Assembly: GCA_028707675.1 (NCBI GenBank)
Contig: JAQWAM010000117.1
Coordinates: forward strand, 1-5,669
Direction of reading: 5' to 3'
Origin: Kiritimatiellia bacterium
Lineage (GTDB): Bacteria > Verrucomicrobiota > Kiritimatiellia > RFP12 > UBA1067
Length of the DNA stretch: 5,669 nucleotides
Shown: one piece after another, positions 1 to 5,669 of the stretch
How positions within the stretch are numbered: the first letter of the stretch is position 1
Layout of the letters: the number at the start of each line of letters is the position of its first letter
Notes under the pieces: generated by a model
Seen by the model: only the letters and a program-made list of their open reading frames with translations
Told to the model about the DNA's origin: nothing
Databases searched by the model: none
Translations under genes and position numbers: made by a program

Positions 1-100
1 GGCACGGGATTTCCGTTGGCGTGACCAAGGCCGTGTCCCGGAGGGACGCGCGGCCGGTTTTTTCAACAAGTGAAACAGGGACAAGAAAGGGACTGACAGA
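1..100. other. Leader region upstream of the cluster, possibly with the tail of an upstream gene
   Basis: All three forward frames are open from base 1 and close before or at the exbB-like start: frame 1 at a TGA at 22-24, frame 2 at a TGA at 71-73, frame 3 at a TGA at 102-104 that would overlap the ATG at 101 as ATGA. Frame 1 is favoured because its stop lies just before the probable terminator at 29-63, whereas the other two frames would read through that hairpin. Frame 3 is the alternative: it looks codon-like up to about base 57, then loses its G/C third-position bias. Too little is present to identify a product. No convincing -35/-10 pair is visible between 64 and 100, so the promoter is either weak, atypical or upstream of the window. 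Confidence 0.3.
29..63 (+). terminator. Probable rho-independent terminator upstream of the cluster
   Basis: GGCCG at 29-33 pairs with CGGCC at 51-55, and GTCCC at 35-39 pairs with GGGAC at 43-47 around a GGA loop. The two helices are separated by a small asymmetric bulge. Two bases later comes a run of six T at 58-63. This is a strong GC stem plus U-tract oriented for forward transcription. It would end an upstream transcript and insulate the cluster. If the cluster promoter lies further upstream it could instead act as an attenuator. GC-rich DNA makes chance hairpins common, but the adjoining T-run is unusual for this sequence. Confidence 0.5.
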
Positions 101-868
101 ATGAGGGCTAAGAAAGCAATGTTGTACACGCTCGCGTACGCGGGCTGGCTGACCGGCGCGTTCGCGCAAGAGGCGGCCGCGCCCGGCGCCGCGCCCGCGG
201 CCCAGGCTTACGGCATGTCCTTCGCGCAAGCATGGGAATACGGCGGATGGATCATGTGGTTGCTGGCCGCGATCTCGGTGTTCGCGCTGGCCATGGTATT
301 CTATTTCCTGACCGCGCTGCGCGGCGGCGCGGTGATCCCGCGCGAGCTGATGGTGGATCTGATGGCGCAGATCAGATCCGGCAACCTTAACGAGGTGCGG
401 CGCCTTTGCGACCGGCACCCCTGCCCGCTTTCGGCTGTCACGCTGACCGCACTGGACTGCCTGCGCAATGTTCCCCAGTGCGATGTCGCGCTCTTGCGCG
501 GCACCGCCGAGGCTGAAGGCGCCCCTCAGGCAGAGGCTATCCAGGGTCAGACCGAGCTGCTGCTGGACATCGCCACCATCGCGCCGCTGCTGGGGCTGCT
601 GGGCACGGTGCTGGGTATGTTGACGGCCTTCGGTTCGGTGGCCAGCGACATCGCCAGTGCCAAGCCGGTAGTGCTGGCGGCGGGCGTGTCGCAGGCGCTG
701 GTCACCACCATCTTCGGCCTGATCGTGGCCATTCCTTGCATGGCCTTCTACGCCTGGTTCCGGCGGCGCGCCAGCCGCCAGATCGCTAACCTCGAGGCCG
801 CCACGTCCGAGCTGCTCACGGCGCTTATCGGCATGGGCGACAAAGCCGCGTTTATCGACAGGACCTGA
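101..868 (+). CDS. ExbB/TolQ/MotA-family proton channel protein
   Basis: This is the channel subunit of a proton-driven inner-membrane stator of the TonB-ExbB-ExbD or Tol-Pal kind, 255 residues. Residues 1-22 look like a cleavable signal peptide ending in AFA before QE, followed by an Ala/Pro-rich stretch to about 36. Membrane segments are predicted at about 48-71, 154-178 and 193-218, with the usual large cytoplasmic loop (about 72-150) between the first two. The family signature is clear: an APLLGLLGTVLGM core (161-173, with T169) and GVSQALVTTIFGL (195-207), then an Ile-Pro pair (211-212). Aligned by eye with E. coli ExbB, T169 and T203 fall on the channel threonines (T148, T181), but Q198 replaces Glu176. 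A purine-rich AAGAAAGGGA lies about 8-10 bases before the ATG. The next gene follows after 5 bases and encodes its ExbD-type partner. ExbB, TolQ and unnamed relatives cannot be separated here, so no symbol is given. Confidence 0.93.
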   Translation: MRAKKAMLYTLAYAGWLTGAFAQEAAAPGAAPAAQAYGMSFAQAWEYGGWIMWLLAAISVFALAMVFYFLTALRGGAVIPRELMVDLMAQIRSGNLNEVRRLCDRHPCPLSAVTLTALDCLRNVPQCDVALLRGTAEAEGAPQAEAIQGQTELLLDIATIAPLLGLLGTVLGMLTAFGSVASDIASAKPVVLAAGVSQALVTTIFGLIVAIPCMAFYAWFRRRASRQIANLEAATSELLTALIGMGDKAAFIDRT

Positions 869-873
869 AAGTC

Positions 874-1305
874 ATGAACTTCCGCACCAAAAACAAGAAA
901 GCCCTGCCGGGTTTCCAGATGACAGCAATGATGGACGTCATCTTCCTGCTGCTCTGTTTCTTCATCGCGACCTCCGTCTTTTCGCAATGGGAGTACGAGA
1001 TCGATATCACCCTGCCCTCGGCGCAGAGCGGCAAGGTGCCGGATCGCCTGCCGGGCGAGATTATCATCAATATCGCCAAGGACGGCCGCATCGCGATCAA
1101 TCAGCAAGACATGACGCTCGCCGCGCTCAAAACCCGGCTCGACCGGCTTTCCAAATATTTCCCCGGGCAGCCTGTAGTGCTGCGGGCCGACAAAGAGACG
1201 CGCTACGACGATCTGATCAAGGTGATAGACACCTGCCGCAAGGCGGACATCTGGAACTTCTCGATGGCCACCAGCGAGGATAAGAACGGCGCGGCGGAGA
1301 ACTAA
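874..1305 (+). CDS. ExbD/TolR-family biopolymer transport protein
   Basis: This is the second stator subunit, whose membrane aspartate relays protons through the ExbB-type channel, 143 residues. A short basic cytoplasmic tail (1-12) leads into one membrane segment (about 18-36), with the conserved Asp at D21 in the MMDVIFLLL context, matching Asp25 of E. coli ExbD. The periplasmic part (about 40-135) has the expected ExbD/TolR pattern: a strand with an INIAKDGRIAIN-like hairpin (65-76), a helix, then VVLRADKETRYDDLIKVID (101-119) and a final strand near 127-133. Length is normal for the family. It starts 5 bases after the exbB-like stop, with AGGA about 10 bases ahead of the ATG, and its TAA overlaps the next ATG by one base. 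Nothing looks degraded. ExbD versus TolR cannot be decided from sequence alone. Confidence 0.93.
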   Translation: MNFRTKNKKALPGFQMTAMMDVIFLLLCFFIATSVFSQWEYEIDITLPSAQSGKVPDRLPGEIIINIAKDGRIAINQQDMTLAALKTRLDRLSKYFPGQPVVLRADKETRYDDLIKVIDTCRKADIWNFSMATSEDKNGAAEN

Positions 1306-1307
1306 TG
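1296..1307 (+). promoter_or_regulatory. Ribosome binding site and TAATG stop/start overlap
   Basis: GGAG at 1296-1299 lies five bases before the ATG at 1305-1307, whose first base is also the last base of the exbD-like TAA stop. The site supports this start over the internal ATG at 1329 and implies translational coupling between the stator subunit and the TPR protein. Confidence 0.75.
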
Positions 1308-3662
1308 AGTTTTGTTAAGCATATTAATATGGCCGTCGCTTTGCTTTTGGCCGTCGCGGCGCTGGCTGATCCGGTGGCCGTGCAGGATCGCCTGCACCTC
1401 GCGGACGGGCTTTTCCGCCGCAGCATGTTCGACCTGGCGGCGCGCGAGTACGAAGTTTTGGCGCGCGAGCCGGATCTGGCCGGGATGGACAACGTCCTTT
1501 TCCGCTTGGGCGAGTGCAAGCGGCGCCTGAAGCTCTCGGCCGAGGCCGAGGCCGCCTACCGGCGCCTGGCCGAGATGTTCCCTGCCAGCCCCCACGTGCC
1601 GCGGGCGCGCCTCCAGTTGGCTCTGCTCATGATGGACCGCGGCGGCGAGGCGCTGAAAGAGGCCGCCGAAGTTTTCGAACGGCTTTCCGCCGTCGGCGTA
1701 GCTCCCGAGGTGCGCGCCGCGGCTTCGTACCATCTGGGCGAGACACTGGAGCGGCTCGACCGGCCTGCGGAAGCGCTTGCTCGTTATGTCAAGCTGGGCG
1801 AGTCTTTTGCCGATACCGACTACGGCATGTATGCCGGCTTGCGTTCGGCCTGGCTGCTCAATAAGACCGGCAAGCCGGAAGACCGTCGCCGCGCCCTTGG
1901 TCTGTATCTGGATCTGGCGCACAAGGCCAAAGACCCTAAGGTCGCCGAAGAGTCGCTGTTTTTCGCCTCGCAGTTGTCGCTGGCCGACGGGCATCATGAA
2001 GAAAGCGTCAACCTTTTCAATACGCTGCGCTCCAAATTTCCTGAATCGCCGCGCATAGCGCAGGCCGCCATCGGCGCGGGCTGGGCCAACTATCACGCCG
2101 GACATTTCAAGGAAAGCGCAGAGATTCTGGACCTGATCATCGACAACAAGGGGCATGCGGATCGCGAGGAAATACTGTACCTCAAGGCCAACTGCCTGCG
2201 CCAGCTCGAGCGACGTGACGAGGCCGTGAAGTTTTATGCCGCGCAGCTCGCGGAATTCCCCGCCGGGCGCCTCGCCGAGCGCGCCTGGTATGAGAAGCTG
2301 ACCACGATTTACCGTGACGGGCATCATGCCGACGTACTGCGCGTGGCGTCGCAGCGGCTGCCGCCGCCTGAGGCTTACGCCGACAACATTTATTGGATGA
2401 GTTCCGAGTCTGCGCTGGCGTTGGGGCAGACCGACGCGGCGGTGCAGAACAGCCGCCTGCTGGTGGAGAAGTGTACGAAAAGCCCGTTTGTCAAAGATGC
2501 GTTGTACCGTTTGGGCTGGCTGCTGCAAAAAAAGGAGGCTTGGGAGTCGGCGGCCTCCTGGTTCATGCAGGTGGTGGAGCGTTTTCCTGATGATCCGCTC
2601 GCTTCCAAAGCCCTGTACGCCGCAGGGTGTTGCCGATCTCGTCTGGGCCAGGGCGACGCGGCCCTGCGCGACTGGACCCGTTTGCTTACCAAATACCCGG
2701 GCGCCGAGGAGGTCGCTGAGACGCTCTACCAAAAAGCGATGGAGGAACTGCGCGCCAAGAACCCGCGCGCCGCAGGCGCCACTCTCGATGAGCGCATGCG
2801 CCGCTTTCCGGACGACGCCCGCAAAGCCGAGGTACTCTACTGGCGCGCGTCGGTCTTGCACCAGACCGGAGAGCTGGCCGAGGCCGAGAAACTGTTCCGC
2901 GCCTGCCTGGCCTCGAACCCGCCCAAAGAGTTCGAGCGCGAGGCCATGCTGGATCTGGGTCTGCTGCTGCAGCAGGGCGGGCGCAAAGCCGAGGCGGCAG
3001 ATCTTTTTCAGAAACTGCTGGACGCCCCGATAACGGAACGTCTGGGCGCGGACCGGCTGGCCTGGCTGGCAGAGTTCCAGCACGAGCAGAAACAGCCCGA
3101 AGCGGCGGCCAAGGCCGCGCGCGCCCTGCTGGCCCTGCAGCCGGACAAGGGCTGGGCACAGACAGCCTGGACTGTGCTGGGCCGCATCCACCGCGACAAA
3201 GGCGAGCGCGATCCGGCCATGCACGCCTTTGGCGAGGCGCTGGCGACCGGCGCATCCACCGCTTACGGAGCTGAGGCGGCTTTGCGGCTGGGCGAGCTGC
3301 TGACTGGTGCCGGGCGTTTCGACGAGGCCGAGACCCGCCTTAACGACGCGGCGACGCGCGCGGCCGCGCCGGATCTGATAGGATTGCGGGCGCGCGCCTA
3401 TGTTGGTTTGGCCCGTAACGCCGAGACGCGTGGAGATGAGGCGGCGGCGCTGCGGTATTATATGAGCGTCGGTATACTTTTCGACGATCCCGTGCTCGTT
3501 CCCGAGGCTTTGCAAAAGTCGGCCGCGCTGCTGGACAAGGCGGGCCGCGCCGAGGAAGCGCAAGCCATGCGCGAAGAGCTTAAGACGCGTTACCCGGCCT
3601 CGCCTTTTGCAAAGCCCCTACAGACCGGGGCGGCTTTCAAAGCCAGAAAGGGCTGCGTATGA
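1305..3662 (+). CDS. Exported tetratricopeptide-repeat (TPR) scaffold protein
   Basis: A 785-residue protein with an N-terminal signal peptide (1-21, hydrophobic core about 9-20, cleavage likely after ALA before DP) and then almost nothing but helical repeats. TPR units of the BamD/YbgF (TPR_6/TPR_16) type recur through the chain. They show LG or equivalent in the first helix, then an A-x3-Y/F second helix, often closed by FP-x-SP or FPDD. Examples lie near residues 66-95, 140-168, 215-250, 395-430, 435-466, 506-535, 546-572, 655-685 and 735-766. There is no lipobox Cys, so it should be soluble in the periplasm or peripherally bound. TPR arrays bind proteins; the partner here is most simply the stator or the VWA protein encoded next. 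Exported TPR protein CpoB/YbgF is a familiar member of Tol-Pal clusters, but this one is about three times longer, so orthology is not claimed. An A7 run at 2527-2533 forms a potential slippery site. The reading frame is intact. Confidence 0.88.
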   Translation: MSFVKHINMAVALLLAVAALADPVAVQDRLHLADGLFRRSMFDLAAREYEVLAREPDLAGMDNVLFRLGECKRRLKLSAEAEAAYRRLAEMFPASPHVPRARLQLALLMMDRGGEALKEAAEVFERLSAVGVAPEVRAAASYHLGETLERLDRPAEALARYVKLGESFADTDYGMYAGLRSAWLLNKTGKPEDRRRALGLYLDLAHKAKDPKVAEESLFFASQLSLADGHHEESVNLFNTLRSKFPESPRIAQAAIGAGWANYHAGHFKESAEILDLIIDNKGHADREEILYLKANCLRQLERRDEAVKFYAAQLAEFPAGRLAERAWYEKLTTIYRDGHHADVLRVASQRLPPPEAYADNIYWMSSESALALGQTDAAVQNSRLLVEKCTKSPFVKDALYRLGWLLQKKEAWESAASWFMQVVERFPDDPLASKALYAAGCCRSRLGQGDAALRDWTRLLTKYPGAEEVAETLYQKAMEELRAKNPRAAGATLDERMRRFPDDARKAEVLYWRASVLHQTGELAEAEKLFRACLASNPPKEFEREAMLDLGLLLQQGGRKAEAADLFQKLLDAPITERLGADRLAWLAEFQHEQKQPEAAAKAARALLALQPDKGWAQTAWTVLGRIHRDKGERDPAMHAFGEALATGASTAYGAEAALRLGELLTGAGRFDEAETRLNDAATRAAAPDLIGLRARAYVGLARNAETRGDEAAALRYYMSVGILFDDPVLVPEALQKSAALLDKAGRAEEAQAMREELKTRYPASPFAKPLQTGAAFKARKGCV
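2528..2560 (+). other. Possible -1 frameshift (slippery) site inside the TPR gene
   Basis: The heptamer A AAA AAG (2528-2534) sits in the phase required for tandem -1 slippage, reading CAA AAA AAG in frame 0 (Q408-K409-K410). This is the same heptamer and phase as in E. coli dnaX. A modest hairpin can form downstream, GGAG 2543-2546 with CTCC 2555-2558, about 8 bases after the heptamer. A competing stem, GGAGGC 2534-2539 with GCCTCC 2553-2558, starts at the heptamer itself. There is no obvious Shine-Dalgarno stimulator 10-14 bases upstream. Slippage would end translation at the TGA at 2588-2590, giving a truncated protein of about 428 residues. It may be only a chance A-run. Confidence 0.25.
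3645..3662 (+). promoter_or_regulatory. Ribosome binding site and ATGA overlap before the VWA gene
   Basis: AGAAAGGG (3645-3652) lies six bases before the ATG at 3659-3661, which overlaps the TPR gene stop TGA (3660-3662) in the classic ATGA arrangement. This fixes the start so that the 18-residue cytoplasmic tail precedes the membrane segment, and suggests termination-reinitiation coupling. Confidence 0.8.
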
Positions 3663-5611
3663 TACCGTACGGGTTCAGACAACACCAGAGATCGAGTGAC
3701 CACCACTGGATGTTGGCCTGCGTGGCGCTCTTGCTTTCGGCGGTCATCCACATGCTCATGATGTTTTTCTTCGCCGACTGGTCTCTGGGCGGATCGGCGC
3801 GATTGCGCGAGCGGCGCCGCGAGCGCTTTGACGGCGGGCGGGTGCCGCCCATGCGTATCGAAACCATGCAGTCGGATCCGATGCTGATCGGCAAGCGGGT
3901 GCCGGGCGAGCGCGACGAGCCCAGCCGCGGCCCGATCGAGGCCGGCGAGCGTGTCGATGACATTAGCCAGAGCGCGGACACGGTGTTGACGCCGCCGCCT
4001 GTGCCGCGCGAAGCCCTGGCGCCGGGCGTACTCGCGCTCAAAGATTCGGTGTCGGACCAGATCGACACCACGCCCTGGATGCCGCGGCAGGAAATCGCGC
4101 AGATATTTGACCGGGTTGTGCAGGATGAAGTGGCGCTGCTGCCGCGCCGCGAGATCCCGATGGTCGAAAGGATTCCGCAAGCTCCTGACATCGTGCCGTC
4201 CATCGATCTGGCCGGGCGCAGTTTCGGCAAGGCGATCGAACCGCCCAAGCCTCTGGAGTCCGCCGAGATCTTCGACACCGAAATCCGCCAGGGGACGTAT
4301 AAGCCGCCGCCGGTCGAGATTCCCGAATCGGTGGCAAAAGTCCAGCCCGGCGCCACTGGCGAGCGTTTTGCCTTGAAGCCGGGCGAGCGCGGCGGAGCGG
4401 GAACGGACGGCGGAGCGGGAGCGGACGGTGCCGACGGCAAAGCGGATGACCGCAAGAAGGAAAAGCTGAAACAGGAGCTGGATCAGGCCGAGGCGCAGGG
4501 CCGGATCACTGCGGACGGCCGCAAGGCGCTTGAAACTCAAGCTGCGATCTCCGAAATGCAGGATACCATCGAGTACGTGCCGATCGACGACCTGCTGGCG
4601 GTGGGTATGGAGACCTACCGCGATCCCGCGCGCCCCGAAATCGTGTACTTCCGCATCGGTGTCCAGCCGCGCGCTGATAAGCATGTGCCGGTTATTCCCA
4701 AGGACATCCTGTTCGTGCAGGATGTCTCGGCCTCCATGTCCGAAGACCGCATGACCTTCTGCCGCAGCGGTCTGTCCGCAGCCCTGCAGACTCTCAATCC
4801 CGCGGACCGCTTCAACGTGGTGGCTTTCCGCGACAATTTCGAGCCTTGCTCGCCGGAATGGATGGATGTGACTGCGGGCAACTTGGGCAAGGCCGCGGCT
4901 TTTGTCGACCGCATGCGGGCTTTCGGCCAGACTGACGTGTTCGGCTCCCTGCAGGCGCTGATGAAACTGCCCCGCGACCCCAAGCGCCCGATGATCGCCG
5001 TGATCGTCACCGACGGCAAGCCCACCTCCGGCGTCACCGAGAGCGCGCAGATCATCGGCGAGTTCTCGAATCTTAACAACGGCATGATCTCGGTCTACAT
5101 GTTCGGTACCATCAGCAAGGCCAATGTCTACCTGCTGGACATGCTGACCTACTGTAACCGCGGCACGTCTTCGGTGCTGCGGGGCAACCGCTGGGAGATA
5201 CCCGACGCGATGGCCAGGGTCTACGAGGGTGTGCGCAATCCGGTGATGGGCGATATCACGGTGACTTTCGACACAGCCTCGCGCAGCGAGGTCTACCCGA
5301 AAGGCGCCACCAACCTCTACAAAGACCGTCAGCTTGAGCTGTGCGGCGTCTGCCCGGCCGATACCGAGGAACTGATCTTCCAGATCCGCGGGCTGGCCGC
5401 CGGCAAGGGTTACGACTCGATATTCCGCTTGAACATGGCGCGCCACGCCCAGGCCGGCACGGACGCCGTCAAGAGCCGCTGGGCGATCCAGAAAATGTAC
5501 CATCTGGTCGGCGTCTATTCGCGCGAGGCGGCCCCGCAGACCATGGAGACCATGCGCCGGCTCAATCAGGAGTACGGCGTGGCCATACCTTATGCCGACC
5601 AGCTCAAGTGA
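3659..5611 (+). CDS. Membrane-anchored VWA protein with a TonB/TolA-like N-terminus
   Basis: A 650-residue protein. A short hydrophilic tail (1-17) precedes one membrane segment (about 18-39) containing S27 and H31 in LLLSAVIHML, the Ser-x3-His pattern of TonB (S16/H20) and TolA (S18/H22). A long extended linker follows. It is rich in Arg, Pro and acidic residues (45-240), has a Gly-rich repeat (245-260) and a charged helical stretch (261-300). A VWA domain occupies about 347-515 with a complete MIDAS: D355-x-S357-x-S359, T425 in GQTD, and D452 in VTDG. Residues about 525-650 resemble the tail following the VWA domain in inter-alpha-trypsin-inhibitor heavy chains and bacterial VIT/VWA proteins (VYP, a central RG pair, ending in EYGVAIPY). 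The VIT domain that normally precedes VWA is not recognisable. C562 and C565 form a CxxC. The topology puts the VWA domain in the periplasm. As last of four coupled genes after ExbB/ExbD types, it is inferred to be the moved partner of the stator. The VWA call is firm; the energy-transducer role is inferred. Confidence 0.9.
   Translation: MIPYGFRQHQRSSDHHWMLACVALLLSAVIHMLMMFFFADWSLGGSARLRERRRERFDGGRVPPMRIETMQSDPMLIGKRVPGERDEPSRGPIEAGERVDDISQSADTVLTPPPVPREALAPGVLALKDSVSDQIDTTPWMPRQEIAQIFDRVVQDEVALLPRREIPMVERIPQAPDIVPSIDLAGRSFGKAIEPPKPLESAEIFDTEIRQGTYKPPPVEIPESVAKVQPGATGERFALKPGERGGAGTDGGAGADGADGKADDRKKEKLKQELDQAEAQGRITADGRKALETQAAISEMQDTIEYVPIDDLLAVGMETYRDPARPEIVYFRIGVQPRADKHVPVIPKDILFVQDVSASMSEDRMTFCRSGLSAALQTLNPADRFNVVAFRDNFEPCSPEWMDVTAGNLGKAAAFVDRMRAFGQTDVFGSLQALMKLPRDPKRPMIAVIVTDGKPTSGVTESAQIIGEFSNLNNGMISVYMFGTISKANVYLLDMLTYCNRGTSSVLRGNRWEIPDAMARVYEGVRNPVMGDITVTFDTASRSEVYPKGATNLYKDRQLELCGVCPADTEELIFQIRGLAAGKGYDSIFRLNMARHAQAGTDAVKSRWAIQKMYHLVGVYSREAAPQTMETMRRLNQEYGVAIPYADQLK
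4393..4428 (+). repeat. 18-bp tandem duplication in the glycine-rich hinge of the VWA protein
   Basis: Two adjacent 18-base copies (4393-4410 and 4411-4428) differ at only one base, A4403 against G4421. They encode GGAGTD and GGAGAD (residues 246-251 plus 252-256), followed by a degenerate third GADG. The length is a multiple of three, so copy number could change without breaking the frame and would only alter hinge length. Confidence 0.8.
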
Positions 5612-5651
5612 CCGGACAAAAACGCCGGCCGGGCGCAAACAAGGAATGAGC

Positions 5652-5669
5652 ATGACAGCAGACAGACAA
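5652..5669 (+). CDS. Start of a further gene, truncated by the window end
   Basis: An open frame starts at ATG 5652-5654 and gives MTADRQ before the window ends. AAGGA at 5641-5645 lies six bases before this ATG, a good spacing. The other in-frame ATG at 5646 abuts the AAGGA directly and is unlikely to be used. The 40-base gap after the VWA gene is larger than the other junctions in the cluster, but no terminator is seen in it, so co-transcription is likely. Six residues do not allow any identification. Confidence 0.55.

Noticed and set aside
2393..2590. Forward 65-codon frame inside the TPR gene as a separate small gene
   Set aside because: It is the -1 shadow of the TPR frame, with no ribosome binding site at its ATG. 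It matters only as the possible frameshift tail.
1302..3563. Very long minus-strand open frame (753 codons) opposite the TPR gene
   Set aside because: It mirrors the TPR gene, whose signal peptide, TPR pattern, ribosome binding site and coupled junctions are all convincing. The antisense translation shows no recognisable domain. Long antisense frames are expected opposite GC-rich genes.
1305..3662. TPR protein as an orthologue of BamD or CpoB/YbgF
   Set aside because: It is far longer than either family, has no lipobox Cys as BamD would, and shows no CpoB-type N-terminal coiled coil. Only the repeat type is shared.
4697..5203. VWA protein as a Mg-chelatase/CoxE or MoxR-associated BatA/BatB-type protein
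   Set aside because: No MoxR ATPase or DUF58 gene lies in the cluster, the membrane segment has the TonB/TolA motif, and the C-terminal tail looks ITIH-like rather than BatA/B-like. The TPR neighbour does weakly recall Bat operons, so this was considered.
5623..5635. Short hairpin CGCC/GGCG after the VWA gene as a terminator
   Set aside because: The stem is only four base pairs and is followed by CAAAC rather than a T-run, so it is not a credible terminator.
3590..5653. Long minus-strand open frame (687 codons) opposite the VWA gene
   Set aside because: Same reasoning: the forward frame has an intact MIDAS, membrane segment and good ribosome binding site. The reverse product is Arg/His/Ala-rich without any recognised domain.

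Overview
The window is GC-rich, densely coding Gram-negative-type DNA. It carries one tightly packed forward-strand cluster of four complete genes, plus the first six codons of a fifth. The gene families (ExbB/TolQ, ExbD/TolR, exported TPR protein, membrane-anchored VWA protein) point to a diderm bacterium. Codon use is strongly G/C at third positions. The mixture is reminiscent of PVC-type phyla (Verrucomicrobia, Kiritimatiellota, Lentisphaerota, Planctomycetes), but nothing here fixes the taxon.

Layout. Bases 1-100 hold a probable intrinsic terminator (29-63) and no clear promoter. An ExbB/TolQ/MotA-family proton channel subunit (101-868) and an ExbD/TolR-family subunit (874-1305) follow, separated by 5 bases. 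A 785-residue exported TPR-repeat protein (1305-3662) shares one base with the exbD stop (TAATG). A 650-residue VWA protein (3659-5611) shares four bases with the TPR gene (ATGA). After a 40-base gap a new frame begins at 5652 and runs off the window.

How they may work together. ExbB/ExbD-type stators use the proton gradient to move a third protein anchored in the inner membrane (TonB or TolA). No ordinary TonB or TolA is present. The VWA protein instead has a short cytoplasmic tail, one N-terminal membrane segment carrying the Ser-x3-His motif characteristic of TonB and TolA, and a long proline-rich then glycine-rich/charged periplasmic linker. Its C-terminal cargo is a VWA domain with an intact metal-binding (MIDAS) site and an inter-alpha-trypsin-inhibitor-like tail. 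The best reading is that it is the force-transducing partner of the stator, with a metal-dependent adhesion domain where TonB/TolA carry their usual C-terminal domain. The TPR protein, exported to the same compartment, would be a scaffold, loosely recalling CpoB/YbgF in the Tol-Pal cluster. This functional model is inference. The domain calls and the Ser-x3-His motif are visible in the sequence.

Other points of note are a Gln in the ExbB-like protein where E. coli ExbB has the conserved Glu176, and a dnaX-type A AAA AAG heptamer in the correct phase inside the TPR gene.
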